Shown here: one piece after another, positions 1 through 8,948 of the stretch
Numbering within the stretch: position 1 is the stretch's first letter
Layout of the letters: the number at the start of each line of letters is the position of its first letter
Assembly: GCA_004554245.1 (NCBI GenBank)
Contig: SFND01000021.1
Location: 18,107-82,106 of the forward strand
DNA from: Oribacterium sp.
GTDB lineage: Bacteria; Bacillota_A; Clostridia; Lachnospirales; Lachnospiraceae
DNA: 64,000 bases
Direction of reading: 5' to 3'
Notes under the pieces: model-generated
The model's database searches: none
Seen by the model: the letters and a program-made list of their open reading frames with translations, nothing else
Told to the model about the DNA's origin: nothing
Translations under genes and position numbers: made by a program

Positions 1-498
1 GATGGATGCAGAACCGAGCAGATGACCCGCATCGATGAAACGTACACGAACGCCATCCCCGAGCTCGATCATCTCATGATAGTTCACCCCGCGGAAGTGC
101 TGCAGCACATTCGCCGCATCCGTAAGATCATAGATCGGCTCCACCTCCGGCAGACCCGCACGACGCCCCTTCCGGTTCTTCCACTCACACTCCTGCATCT
201 GGATATGCGCCGAGTCCCGCAGCATGATCTCCGACAGTGCCTGCGTCGCCTTCGTCGTCAGCACCGTCCCGTTGAAGCCCTTCTTATAGGCCATCGGGAT
301 CATCCCCGCATGATCGATATGCGCATGCGTCAGAAGGATGTAGTCGACCTCCGAATACTTGATCGGCAGCGGCGCATTCTCATAGTAATTTCGCCCCTGC
401 TCCATACCACAGTCCACCAGAATCCTGAGCCCCGCTGCCTCTACATAATGCAGCGACCCCGTCACCTCATGATCCGCACCTATAAAATGAAGCTTCAT
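1..498 (-). CDS. MBL-fold (beta-CASP type) hydrolase, 3' end cut by window
   Basis: This is the N-terminal 166 residues of a metallo-beta-lactamase fold protein; the rest lies beyond the window start. The frame opens MKLHFIGADHEVTGS and has the metal-binding motif LTHAHIDHAGM at about residues 56-66, then FIDAGHLLGSASI at the cut end, which is the second metal-ligand region. The spacing and the AGHLLGSA motif are typical of the beta-CASP group that includes RNA-processing exonucleases and their bacterial homologues of unclear substrate. The start ATG is preceded by GGGAGG at good spacing. It is separated from livF by a terminator, so it is a separate unit. An RNA substrate is inferred from the family only; the C-terminal specificity region is not visible. 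Confidence 0.85.
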   Translation of the reverse strand, partial: MKLHFIGADHEVTGSLHYVEAAGLRILVDCGMEQGRNYYENAPLPIKYSEVDYILLTHAHIDHAGMIPMAYKKGFNGTVLTTKATQALSEIMLRDSAHIQMQECEWKNRKGRRAGLPEVEPIYDLTDAANVLQHFRGVNYHEMIELGDGVRVRFIDAGHLLGSASI

Positions 499-609
499 AC
501 AGGCCTCCCTCTCTCAAATGAAAATTAATTTCGCTGTTTTCATTATAGCAGAGTGAATATTTCTTTTCTATAAACATATTCACATGTCTGTATGGATTTC
601 ATATAAAGA

Positions 610-637
610 AAACGCGGAGGGATGTCCCTCCGCGTTT
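610..637 (-). terminator. Terminator after livF
   Basis: A 12-13 bp GC-rich stem (AAACGCGGAGGGA and its complement) with a tiny loop begins 2 bases after the livF stop on the minus strand and is followed by a T-rich run. It is a strong intrinsic terminator ending the liv operon. Confidence 0.85.
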
Positions 638-638
638 A

Positions 639-1352
639 TCATTCAGAAAGGTAAGCCGCCTTGACCTTCGTATCATTCGCAAGATCCTGCGCCCGACCCT
701 CGATCGTGATTTTACCGGTCTCCAGCACATACGCACGATCCGCGATCGCGAGTGCCTTATTCGCATTCTGCTCGACGAGAAGCACCGTCACACCGGTCTC
801 GTGAATCTTCTCGATGATGTTGAAGATCTCGTTTACATAAATCGGGGACAGACCCATGGACGGCTCATCCATGACGATCATCTCCGGATTACTCATCAGC
901 GCACGCCCCATCGCGAGCATCTGCTGCTCACCACCGGAAAGCGTTCCTGCGACCTGATTCTTACGCTCCTCCAGTCTCGGGAAATGCTTATAGACCGTCT
1001 CGAGCGACTCTGCGATGCCATCCTTATCCTTCCGGGTATAGGCACCGAGCATCAGGTTCTGATAGACCGAAAGCTGTGCAAATACACGCCGGCCCTCCGG
1101 TACATGGGCGAGTCCCGCACCGACCATCTTATGGCCCGGTGTATGCGTGATTTCCTTCCCGTTATAGAATACATGACCGGAACGCGCCGGAATCAGCCCC
1201 GTGATGGTCTGCAGCGTCGTCGTCTTGCCGGCACCATTGGCACCGATCAGGGTGACGATCTCGCCCTTATCTACATGGAAGGAAATGCCCTTTAATGCAT
1301 GGATCACACCGTAGTATACGTTGAGATCCTGTACATCTAAAATCGTACTCAT
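639..1352 (-). CDS. livF: Branched-chain amino acid ABC transporter ATPase LivF
   Basis: This 237-residue protein is one of two cytoplasmic ATPases that power high-affinity uptake of leucine, isoleucine and valine. The Walker A motif GANGAGKTT lies near residues 37-45, the ABC signature LSGGEQQ near 138, and Walker B is MIVMDEPSMGLSP. It ends ...KAAYLSE, as LivF proteins do. It is the last gene of livK-livH-livM-livG-livF; the start has GGAGGAG just upstream and follows livG by 12 bp. The exact substrate could be another hydrophobic amino acid or amide, because family members vary. Confidence 0.95.
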   Translation of the reverse strand: MSTILDVQDLNVYYGVIHALKGISFHVDKGEIVTLIGANGAGKTTTLQTITGLIPARSGHVFYNGKEITHTPGHKMVGAGLAHVPEGRRVFAQLSVYQNLMLGAYTRKDKDGIAESLETVYKHFPRLEERKNQVAGTLSGGEQQMLAMGRALMSNPEMIVMDEPSMGLSPIYVNEIFNIIEKIHETGVTVLLVEQNANKALAIADRAYVLETGKITIEGRAQDLANDTKVKAAYLSE

Positions 1353-1364
1353 GTCTTCTCCTCC

Positions 1365-2123
1365 TTAATCTCCGAGATATGCCTTGATGACTTCCGGATC
1401 ATGCAGTACATCGGCGGTCTTACCCTGCTTCAGTACCTGACCGAAATTGAGGACGGTCAGACGGTCACAGATACCGGATACCAGCTTCATATCATGCTCG
1501 ATCAGAAGGATCGTCATATCGAACTCATCCCGTACGAGACGGATGGTACGCATCAGCTCCTCGGTCTCACTCGGGTTCATACCGGCAGCCGGCTCATCCA
1601 GCAGGAGGAGCTTCGGCTCGGTTGCGAGCGCGCGGGCGATCTCGAGCTTACGCTGCTGACCATACGGGAGGTTGGAGGCCTTATAGTCCACAAAGTCCTG
1701 AAGGTCGAATACCTTGAGAATCTCCAGTGCCTTCGCATCCATCTCCTTCTCAAGCTTACGGTACTTCGGTGTTCTCAGAATACCGTCCAGCGTAGAATAG
1801 GTGTAATGGTTATGCAGTCCGGCCTTTACATTGTCCAGCACGGACATGTTGTGGAAGAGACGGATGTTCTGGAAGGTACGTGCGATGCCCTTCTTGTTGA
1901 TCTCCTCACAGCTGAGACCCGTGATGTTGTCTCCGTCGAGAAGGATCTGACCACTGGTCGGCTTATATACACCGGTCAGAAGGTTAAATACGGTCGTCTT
2001 TCCGGCACCGTTCGGGCCGATCAGACCGTAAAGCTCATTCTTTTCGATCTGCACATGGAAATTATCAACTGCCTTCAGACCACCGAAGGAGATGCCCAGT
2101 GCTTCAATGTCTAACATAGCCAT
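1365..2123 (-). CDS. livG: Branched-chain amino acid ABC transporter ATPase LivG
   Basis: This 252-residue protein is the second ATPase of the transporter. It has Walker A GPNGAGKTT near residue 36, the signature region LPYGQQRKLEIARAL near 152 and Walker B LLLLDEPAAGMNP. The ending ...DPEVIKAYLGD is typical of LivG. A second ATG two codons in could be the true start. It follows livM with only 2 bases between the genes, so the pair is co-translated. LivG and LivF act as a heterodimer on the LivHM membrane core. Confidence 0.95.
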   Translation of the reverse strand: MAMLDIEALGISFGGLKAVDNFHVQIEKNELYGLIGPNGAGKTTVFNLLTGVYKPTSGQILLDGDNITGLSCEEINKKGIARTFQNIRLFHNMSVLDNVKAGLHNHYTYSTLDGILRTPKYRKLEKEMDAKALEILKVFDLQDFVDYKASNLPYGQQRKLEIARALATEPKLLLLDEPAAGMNPSETEELMRTIRLVRDEFDMTILLIEHDMKLVSGICDRLTVLNFGQVLKQGKTADVLHDPEVIKAYLGD

Positions 2124-2125
2124 GC

Positions 2126-3220
2126 TTACGTCGTCTCCTTTCCTTCGTCACTCTTCTTACTGAAACGGGCCATGATCTGCTGGCGAAGCGCGATCAGGGA
2201 TGGTGCCGAGGTAAACAGCATCATGAGAATCAGGACGATCGCATACATGAGCATACGATAGTCGTTGAGTCCGCGCAGAACCTCTGGCAGGAGCGTCAGG
2301 ATGACCGCCGCGATGACGGAGCCACGGACATTACCGATGCCACCCATGACGACGAAAACGAGGATCATGATGGACTGGTTGTAGCCGAAGTTCTTCGGCA
2401 GCGCCTGGAGCGAGCTCAGGTTGTGTGCATACAGTACGCCGGCTGCACCCGCGATCGCTGCAGAGATGGTGAAGGCCATCAGCTTATAGCGGGTAACATT
2501 GAGCCCGATCGACTCGGCGGCGATACGATTATCACGGATGGCCATGATGGCACGTCCGGTTCTCGAGTTGATGAGGTTGAGTACCACGAAAAGTGCGACC
2601 AGCAGAAGGATCACGCCGATCGTGAAGGTCGCCTGTTTCGGGGTACCGGTGATGCCCTGCGCACCCTTGATGATGACGGTGCCGCCATCCATACCGAGAG
2701 AAAGCGAATCCTTCAGCGAGAAGTGCGCGCCGTGATCGTCGATACCGAAGTACAGTGCGTTGATGATGTTCTTGATGATCTCACTGAACGCGAGGGTGAC
2801 GATCGCGAGGTAGTCGCCCTTCAAACGAAGGACCGGGATACCGATCAGGAAACCGAAGACAGCCGCAGCCGCTGCACCGATCAGAATCGCGATGATGAAA
2901 CGAAGAAGCGGTGGCATCGCACTGCTCTTCATCAGCATCGTCCAGGTCGCGGAGGCGAAGGCACCGACGCACATGAAGCCGGCATGGCCGAGCGACAGCT
3001 CACCAGAGATACCGACCACGAGGTTCAGGCTCACCGCCATGATGCTGTAGATCGTGAGCGGAACGAGCAGTCCCTTGATAAGGGAGCTGACCTGTCCGGC
3101 ATTCAGGAAGATCTCGACGATGATATACGCGAGAATCACCATACCGTAGGTGATCATATTTGAGCGGAAGGTCTTCGCCTTCGCTGTAGACATTGACATA
3201 GATGTAGTTTTCATTTTCAT
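2126..3220 (-). CDS. livM: Branched-chain amino acid permease LivM
   Basis: This 364-residue inner-membrane permease subunit has multiple hydrophobic segments and the conserved signature around GELSLGHAGFM (about residues 93-103). The segment GRAIMAIRDNRIAAESIGLNV is the cytoplasmic coupling loop that contacts the ATPases. The N terminus holds several close Met codons (MKMKTTSMSMS), so the exact start is uncertain. It begins 6 bases after the livH stop. It pairs with LivH to form the substrate path. Confidence 0.94.
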   Translation of the reverse strand: MKMKTTSMSMSTAKAKTFRSNMITYGMVILAYIIVEIFLNAGQVSSLIKGLLVPLTIYSIMAVSLNLVVGISGELSLGHAGFMCVGAFASATWTMLMKSSAMPPLLRFIIAILIGAAAAAVFGFLIGIPVLRLKGDYLAIVTLAFSEIIKNIINALYFGIDDHGAHFSLKDSLSLGMDGGTVIIKGAQGITGTPKQATFTIGVILLLVALFVVLNLINSRTGRAIMAIRDNRIAAESIGLNVTRYKLMAFTISAAIAGAAGVLYAHNLSSLQALPKNFGYNQSIMILVFVVMGGIGNVRGSVIAAVILTLLPEVLRGLNDYRMLMYAIVLILMMLFTSAPSLIALRQQIMARFSKKSDEGKETT

Positions 3221-3226
3221 GCCGAC

Positions 3227-4111
3227 TCACACTTTCTCCATGATCTTCTTACCGAGGATACCCGTCGGCTTCACCAGAAGAACGATGATCAGTACTGAAA
3301 ATACGATGGCGTCACTCAGCTTCGAGGAGATGTACGCCTTCGACAGATTCTCAAGCACACCGAGGATGATCCCGCCGATGAACGCGCCCGGGATGGAGCC
3401 AATGCCTCCAAGCACGGCCGCAACGAAGGCCTTGATGCCCGGCATGGCACCGGTGGTTGGCGTCAGCGTCGGGTACGCAGAGCACATCAGGATACCGCCG
3501 ATCGCCGCCAGTGCAGAACCGATGGCGAAGGTCATCGAGATGGTCTTATTGACATCGACACCCATGAGGGTCGCCGCGCCCTTATCCTCCGAAACCGCCA
3601 GCATCGCCTGCCCGGCCTTCGTCTTGTTGATGAAGGTCACCAGTCCGCCGACGATGATCAGACAGCACAGGATCGTCACGATGGTCTCACCAGAAATCGT
3701 CAGTGCACCACCGGCGAGCTTGACCGGCTTGATCGGGACAAAGGAGGTAAAACTCTTCGGATTCGCACCGAACAGGAGCAGCGCCACATTCTGAAGAAGA
3801 TACGATACACCGATCGCGGTGATCAGAACGTTCAGAGAGTTGGCCTGACGGAGTGGCTTATACGCGACCTTCTCGATGACGACGCCCAGCAGGGTGCAGA
3901 TCACCATCGACAGGAGGGTCGACACCAGGATCGGCAGCCCCAGCTGGTTCAATGCAATAAACGCTGCGTAACCACCGACCATGAGGATATCACCATGGGC
4001 GAAGTTGAGCATCTTTGCGATTCCATATACCATCGTGTAGCCCAGGGCGATGATCGCGTAGATCGAGCCTAAACTGACACCACTCAGCAAGTAGGAAATG
4101 AAACTCATCAT
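3227..4111 (-). CDS. livH: Branched-chain amino acid permease LivH
   Basis: This 294-residue permease subunit opens MMSFISYLLSGVSLGSIYAIIALGYTMVYGI, a classic LivH start, and carries LNFAHGDILMVGGY in the first third plus the coupling motif GQAMLAVSEDKGAATLMGV. It follows the binding-protein gene after a 195-bp gap that holds a hairpin and a palindromic repeat. That arrangement probably lowers permease expression relative to the binding protein. Confidence 0.94.
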   Translation of the reverse strand: MMSFISYLLSGVSLGSIYAIIALGYTMVYGIAKMLNFAHGDILMVGGYAAFIALNQLGLPILVSTLLSMVICTLLGVVIEKVAYKPLRQANSLNVLITAIGVSYLLQNVALLLFGANPKSFTSFVPIKPVKLAGGALTISGETIVTILCCLIIVGGLVTFINKTKAGQAMLAVSEDKGAATLMGVDVNKTISMTFAIGSALAAIGGILMCSAYPTLTPTTGAMPGIKAFVAAVLGGIGSIPGAFIGGIILGVLENLSKAYISSKLSDAIVFSVLIIVLLVKPTGILGKKIMEKV

Positions 4112-4133
4112 CTCTAAACACCTCTTTGAAAAT

Positions 4134-4209
4134 TTATGGGGGTCTGACCCCCTTACAAATTCCTTACGGAACCTTCATCATTTCGTAATGGGGTCAGACC
4201 CCATAAACT
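4134..4209. repeat. GGGGTCAGACCCC palindrome pair, copy A
   Basis: Two near-identical palindromes (GGGGGTCTGACCCCC and GGGGTCAGACCCC) face each other about 45 bp apart in the livK-livH gap. The outer edges read TTTATGGGG and CCCCATAAA, and the inner edges carry the TTACAAATTCCTTAC-like arm seen in other copies. Related copies lie near 12748, 21463, 44034 and 45774. Confidence 0.9.
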
Positions 4210-4216
4210 GAATTCA

Positions 4217-4249
4217 ATAAAGGGTTGCTTGTAGCAAGCAACCCTTTAT
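4217..4249 (-). terminator. Hairpin between livK and livH
   Basis: A 15-bp perfect stem (ATAAAGGGTTGCTTG with its complement, loop TAG) lies 58 bases after the livK stop. The following minus-strand sequence is not T-rich. It is better read as a partial terminator or 3' stabiliser that gives more binding protein than permease. Confidence 0.7.
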
Positions 4250-4306
4250 GCTCTTTCATCATGCAGAAAAAGAAGATTTTCTCATGATGCTTCATCACTT
4301 TTCCGA

Positions 4307-5536
4307 TCAGTCGGCAGAAGTATAGGCACCATCCTTGACGATGACCGCCTTCGGCTCCTTATCGACATCACCGTTCTCGCTCCATGTCATGCCGGTACCG
4401 GTGAGACCGTCATACTTGAGTGACTTCATCTGCTCTTCCATCGCTGTACCAAGATCAGATACAGACATGTCCGGAGTCAGATTACCAGCCTCGAGGGCAG
4501 CCTTCATGATGTATGCTGCATCATACGCATCCGCTGCGAACTGAATCGGTGTATCACCGAACTTATCCTTATAAGCTGTTACGAAGCTTACGGTCTTCTC
4601 ATCGGTCGCATCCGCTGCGAACGGGGTCAGAAGCATGAGGCCCTCTGCGAGAGACTTATCGAAGTTCTCCACATCGAGGATACCATCCATACCATCACAG
4701 CCGAAGAAGGTCGGCTTGTAACCCATGGTGTTTGCCTGTGTCAGAACGAGTGCTGCCTCTGTGTAGTAGAACGGAAGGAATACGAGCTCTGCACCTGCGC
4801 TCTGCATCTTCTGAAGCTGCGTAGAGAAATCTGTCTTCGAATCCGCCGTGAACTGCTCATCCGCTACGATCTCAAGACCCTGGTTGCCGGCCTCGGTAAC
4901 GAAGGAATCGTGAATACCGGAGGAGTAAACATCGGAAGAATCATAGATGATACCGATCTTGGTTGCCAGCTTGTGTGTTCCGATATACTCTGCGGACTTG
5001 GCACCCTGTGCAGGATCCGAGAAGCATACACGGTATGCATTCGGTGCTGCGGTACAGTCAACTGCAGAACCTGACGGAGTCAGAAGGAACATATTATCAT
5101 TCTGTGCCTCAGAGGCAACCGCGATGGTCGGTGCGGAAGTGGTCGGTCCGATCAGCATCTGCATGCCCCAGTCCTTGAGGGAGTTGTATGCGTTGATGGC
5201 CTTCTCCTGATCATGCTCATCATCTGCCGTCTTATACTCTACCTGGTAGCCATTGATACCGCCGGCTGCATTGATCTCATCGATCGCAACCTGAGCACCA
5301 TTGATGACAGACTTACCATAGATAGCTGCACCACCAGTCAGCGGTCCCTGGGCACCGATCTTCCATGTAAGATCTGAAGAACCAGCGGCTGTGGTTGTGC
5401 CCTCAGCTGCTGCAGCAGTTGTCGTATCGCCTGCAGCGGCAGCGGCTGTCGTCGCCTCCGGCGTAGATGAAGAACCACAGGCTGCTAAAGACGCAACCAT
5501 CGAAGCTGCAAGTACTGCACTTAATACCTTTTTCAT
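4307..5536 (-). CDS. livK: Branched-chain amino acid binding lipoprotein LivK/LivJ-like
   Basis: This 409-residue extracellular substrate-binding lipoprotein has a signal peptide with lipobox LAAC at residues 17-20, then a Thr/Ala-rich tether to about residue 55. A periplasmic-binding-protein type I fold follows, recognisable from KIGAQGPLTGGAAIYGKSV, IGPTTSAPTIAVASEAQ and FGCDGMDGILDVENF. It is first in the liv operon, downstream of a clear sigma-A promoter, with AGAGGAGAAA before the ATG. It captures leucine/isoleucine/valine or a related ligand and delivers it to LivHM. Confidence 0.93.
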   Translation of the reverse strand: MKKVLSAVLAASMVASLAACGSSSTPEATTAAAAAGDTTTAAAAEGTTTAAGSSDLTWKIGAQGPLTGGAAIYGKSVINGAQVAIDEINAAGGINGYQVEYKTADDEHDQEKAINAYNSLKDWGMQMLIGPTTSAPTIAVASEAQNDNMFLLTPSGSAVDCTAAPNAYRVCFSDPAQGAKSAEYIGTHKLATKIGIIYDSSDVYSSGIHDSFVTEAGNQGLEIVADEQFTADSKTDFSTQLQKMQSAGAELVFLPFYYTEAALVLTQANTMGYKPTFFGCDGMDGILDVENFDKSLAEGLMLLTPFAADATDEKTVSFVTAYKDKFGDTPIQFAADAYDAAYIMKAALEAGNLTPDMSVSDLGTAMEEQMKSLKYDGLTGTGMTWSENGDVDKEPKAVIVKDGAYTSAD

Positions 5537-5589
5537 AATTTTTCTCCTCTCAGTTTTCTAAAATACAAGCTTTCTGAAAACTTTTCATC

Positions 5590-5618
5590 ATTATAAAGTT
5601 CGTAGTTATGGAAGTCAA
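5590..5618 (-). promoter_or_regulatory. Sigma-A promoter of livK operon
   Basis: On the minus strand TTGACT is followed 17 bases later by a perfect TATAAT. It lies 54 bases upstream of the livK start, and no competing promoter of this quality is in the gap. Confidence 0.8.
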
Positions 5619-5704
5619 CAACTTTTATAACATTTTTTCACATTTACAGCTCATATTATAACGTTAGAGAATATGTATTATAATATATTTTTCTCAGAAC
5701 AACA

Positions 5705-5725
5705 CAGGGCCCCGGAGGGGCCCTG
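5705..5725 (-). terminator. Terminator after gpsA
   Basis: A perfect 9-bp stem CAGGGCCCC/GGGGCCCTG with a 3-base loop lies 13 bases after the gpsA stop. The downstream T-run is weak (TGTTGTTCT). Confidence 0.7.
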
Positions 5726-5738
5726 CGTGAATTTAAGA

Positions 5739-6746
5739 TTATTTATCAAACGGAACGTTCACGTTCTCGATGGTCCGGTCGCGGAGCATCAGATCACGGA
5801 CCGCTTCCCTGGCCGACTTGCCTTCGAAGAGAATCTGATTGATGCCCTCGACGATCGGCATCGAAACCTCATACTTCTCCGCGAGTGCACGTGCCGCCTT
5901 CGCCGCATACACACCCTCGACCGTCTGACCGACCTCCTGCATCGCCTCCTCGTAGCTTCTGCCCTCGCCCATCAGGATACCGGCACGGCGGTTCCGGCTG
6001 TGCATGGACGCACAGGTCACGATCAGATCACCGATACCGCTCAGGCCGTTGAAGGTCTCCATGCGGCAGCCCATCTTCACGCCGAGCCGCTCGATCTCCG
6101 CGATACCGCGTGTGATCAGCGCTGCCTTCGTGTTGTCTCCATAGCCGAGACCGTCCGCCATACCGGCCGCCAGCGCGATGACGTTCTTCGTCGCGCCGCC
6201 GATCTCGATGCCCTTGATATCCGGGTTGATGTAGACACGGAAGCAGTCGCACATGAACGCGTTCTGTACGAAAAGCGCTGTCTTCTCGGTATGCGCACCA
6301 GTCACGATCGTCGTCGGAATGAAACGCGATACCTCCTCGGCATGGCTCGGTCCGGACAGAACCGCGACATCTGCCTGCGGGATTTCCTCTTCGATGATAT
6401 CCGACATCGTATAGAGTGTACCCTCTTCGATGCCCTTCGCCACGGATACGATGACCTGACCCTCGCCGACATACGGCTTCATCTCATGCGCCGTCGCACG
6501 CACGAAGATGGACGGCACCGCCAGCACGACGAGCTCCTGATCCTTCAGTGCAGCCTCCAGATCGGAGCTGAAGCACATGCTCTCCGGAATCACGGCACCC
6601 GGCAGATTCTTATGACGGTGGGTCTTCTGAAGCGCATCCACCTCCTGCTGAAACTTCGACCAGATGGTCACCTCATGTCCGTTATGGGCGAGCAGAATGC
6701 CGAGGGCCGTACCCCAGGTACCTGCGCCGATGATTGATGCTTTCAT
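5739..6746 (-). CDS. gpsA: NAD(P)H-dependent glycerol-3-phosphate dehydrogenase
   Basis: This 335-residue cytoplasmic enzyme reduces dihydroxyacetone phosphate to sn-glycerol-3-phosphate for phospholipid synthesis. It has an N-terminal Rossmann motif IGAGTWGTALGILLA, then VLSGPSHAEEV and the catalytic-domain motif KNVIALAAGMADGLGYGDNTKAALITRG (two parts: KNVIALAAG and GDNTKAALI). Length matches the family. It follows plsY by 24 bases. The product feeds PlsY encoded just upstream, so the two consecutive steps are in one operon. Confidence 0.96.
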   Translation of the reverse strand: MKASIIGAGTWGTALGILLAHNGHEVTIWSKFQQEVDALQKTHRHKNLPGAVIPESMCFSSDLEAALKDQELVVLAVPSIFVRATAHEMKPYVGEGQVIVSVAKGIEEGTLYTMSDIIEEEIPQADVAVLSGPSHAEEVSRFIPTTIVTGAHTEKTALFVQNAFMCDCFRVYINPDIKGIEIGGATKNVIALAAGMADGLGYGDNTKAALITRGIAEIERLGVKMGCRMETFNGLSGIGDLIVTCASMHSRNRRAGILMGEGRSYEEAMQEVGQTVEGVYAAKAARALAEKYEVSMPIVEGINQILFEGKSAREAVRDLMLRDRTIENVNVPFDK

Positions 6747-6770
6747 AAAATCTCCTCAATTTAAAGCAGA

Positions 6771-7415
6771 TTACTTCTTAAAGTGGAACTTCGATTCCGT
6801 ACCATTCTTCAGCCGCACGATATTTGAGCGATGCTGCCATACCCCGAGCGCTGCGATCAGGAAAAACACGACGAGTACGATCGGGTAGATCGCCATAGAC
6901 ATCGGAAGAAGGCCGAAGTATCCGAAGATGGCAGTCAGGATAAACAGCAGGGATACGCCGCAGATCGAGCCGACGCTCACATAGCCGGTGGCCTTCGCGA
7001 TCACCAAGAACAGCGCAAACAGTACGATGGCCATCCGCCAGTCGAAGGCGATGATAAGCGCACCCGTACAGGCGATTCCCTTTCCGCCGTGCAGCATCGG
7101 AAGTGCCGGAAAATCATGTCCGAGGATCGAACCGAAGCCCGCAAAGACGGTGATGAGGGTGCCCTCATCGATCGTCGCCGGTTTGTAGATCATGTGCATC
7201 ATGAGGATCGGAACGATGGTCTTCGCGATATCCAGCAGCAGCACGGTCGCTCCTGCTTTCTTTCCGAGCGTCCGGCTGATGTTCGTCGAGCCCGGATTAC
7301 CGGAGCCCTGCTTATAGATATCGATGCCCTGAGACTTCGCATACAGATAGCCATTCGGTATGTTACCGAAGATATATCCCACGACCAGGGAAATGATCAT
7401 ATGCTGTATATTCAT
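6771..7415 (-). CDS. plsY: Glycerol-3-phosphate acyltransferase PlsY
   Basis: This integral membrane enzyme of about 214 residues transfers acyl groups from acyl-phosphate to glycerol-3-phosphate, the first acylation in phospholipid synthesis. PlsY motifs are visible: GNIPNGYLYAKSQGIDI and GSGNPGSTNISRTLGKKAG near the N terminus, and LHGGKGIACTGAL in the middle. The ATG chosen overlaps the der stop by one base (TGATG), with GAGAGG upstream; a GTG one codon earlier is possible. The overlap implies coupling to der. Confidence 0.95.
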   Translation of the reverse strand: MNIQHMIISLVVGYIFGNIPNGYLYAKSQGIDIYKQGSGNPGSTNISRTLGKKAGATVLLLDIAKTIVPILMMHMIYKPATIDEGTLITVFAGFGSILGHDFPALPMLHGGKGIACTGALIIAFDWRMAIVLFALFLVIAKATGYVSVGSICGVSLLFILTAIFGYFGLLPMSMAIYPIVLVVFFLIAALGVWQHRSNIVRLKNGTESKFHFKK

Positions 7416-8749
7416 CACTCATCCTCTCCGGCCTGGCGCTCACGGATCAGGAACTTCAGTGGTGTTCCCGGGAAGCCGAAGGCCTCACGAATCTGATTCT
7501 CGATGTATCTCGTATACGAGAAGTGCATCAGCTGCTGGTCATTCACGAAGATCACGAAGGTAGGCGGCTCGACCGCGGTCTGCGTCATGTAGAACAGCTT
7601 GAGACGCTTGCCCTTATCACTTGGCGGCTGCTTCATCGCCGTCGCTCTCGTCATGATGTCGTTGAGCACACCCGTACGGATACGAAGTGTCTGGCTCTCC
7701 CGTACCTGATTGACGAGATCGAAGATCTTATTCAGACGCTGTCCGGTCTCGGCCGAGATGAAGAGGTACTGCGCATACGGCATGTAGGAGAACTTCTCCA
7801 TCAGCTTCGTCTGGAATTCCTTCATCGTCTTATCATTTTTATCCGGCACCGCATCCCACTTGTTCACGCAGATGATGACGCCCTTTCCGGACTCATGCGC
7901 GATCCCGGCGATGCGTGCATCGCCCTCCGTGATTCCCTGGGTCGCGTCGATCAGCACGAGACAGATATCCGCGCGATCCACGGCCGCGACGGTACGGATG
8001 ACAGAGTAACGCTCGATATCATCGTCGATCTTTCCCTTCCGGCGAAGACCCGCCGTATCGATGAAGGTATATTCCTTTCCGTTATGCACGATCTTCGTAT
8101 CGATCGCGTCACGGGTTGTGCCGGCAATGTTGGAGACGATCACGCGGTTCTGACCCAGCAGCTTATTGATGACGGAGCTCTTTCCGACATTCGGCTTACC
8201 GATGAGGGCGACCTTCACCGAATCATCCTCGTCTACTTCTGCTGTCTCGACCGGGAAGTGCTTGATTACCTCATCGAGCATGTCACCGACACCGAGCTGG
8301 TTTACCGAGGATACGCCGAACGGATCGCCTAGGCCCAGATTATAGAACTCATAGATATCATTTCCGAACTTCTGGAAGCTGTCGACCTTATTGACACAGA
8401 GAACGACCGGCTTTCCGGACTTCCGGAGCATATTCGCCACCTCATAGTCTGCATCGACGAGACCGGTACGTACATCCACGACGAAAATGATGACATCCGC
8501 CGTGTCGATCGCCAGCTGTGCCTGCGCACGCATCTGGGACAGGATGATATCCTGGGAATCTGGCTCGATACCACCCGTATCGATCAGTGTAAACTTGTTA
8601 TTCAGCCACTCCGCATCCGCATAGATACGGTCACGGGTCACACCCGGCGTATCCTTCACGATGGAGATCTGCTTCCCTGCAATCAGGTTGAACAGCGTAG
8701 ACTTACCTACGTTTGGACGGCCCACCACCGCCACCATCACTTTTCTCAT
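7415..8749 (-). CDS. der: Ribosome-assembly GTPase Der (EngA)
   Basis: This 444-residue protein has two tandem GTPase domains: first G1 GRPNVGKSTLFN at about residue 9 with DTPG and NKVD, and second G1 GKPNVGKSSVIN at about residue 184 with DTAG and NKWD. A C-terminal KH-like domain ends in PGTPLKFLIRERQ. Der acts in 50S subunit maturation. It is first in a der-plsY-gpsA operon, an arrangement common in Firmicutes. No convincing promoter was seen in the 199-bp gap upstream. Confidence 0.96.
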   Translation of the reverse strand: MRKVMVAVVGRPNVGKSTLFNLIAGKQISIVKDTPGVTRDRIYADAEWLNNKFTLIDTGGIEPDSQDIILSQMRAQAQLAIDTADVIIFVVDVRTGLVDADYEVANMLRKSGKPVVLCVNKVDSFQKFGNDIYEFYNLGLGDPFGVSSVNQLGVGDMLDEVIKHFPVETAEVDEDDSVKVALIGKPNVGKSSVINKLLGQNRVIVSNIAGTTRDAIDTKIVHNGKEYTFIDTAGLRRKGKIDDDIERYSVIRTVAAVDRADICLVLIDATQGITEGDARIAGIAHESGKGVIICVNKWDAVPDKNDKTMKEFQTKLMEKFSYMPYAQYLFISAETGQRLNKIFDLVNQVRESQTLRIRTGVLNDIMTRATAMKQPPSDKGKRLKLFYMTQTAVEPPTFVIFVNDQQLMHFSYTRYIENQIREAFGFPGTPLKFLIRERQAGEDE

Positions 8750-8889
8750 ATCTTCACCTTACTACGTGGTGCCCGAAGGCCCACATGCTATATATTGACA
8801 TATTTAACTAAATAATTTTAGCATGAGATACATAAATCGGCAAGTTCCGTTCATCCGTCCTCAAACCTGTGGCCACGGGCTATACGACG

Positions 8890-8917
8890 AAGGGAGCCGG
8901 CTTGCGCCGGCTCCCTT
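8890..8917 (-). terminator. Hairpin after nifJ
   Basis: A 12-bp perfect stem AAGGGAGCCGGC with loop TTGC lies 31 bases after the nifJ stop. The flank on the minus strand is not T-rich, so it may stabilise the 3' end as much as terminate. Confidence 0.65.
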
Positions 8918-8948
8918 CTCACATCACGTGAACCGAAGTTCAGGTGAA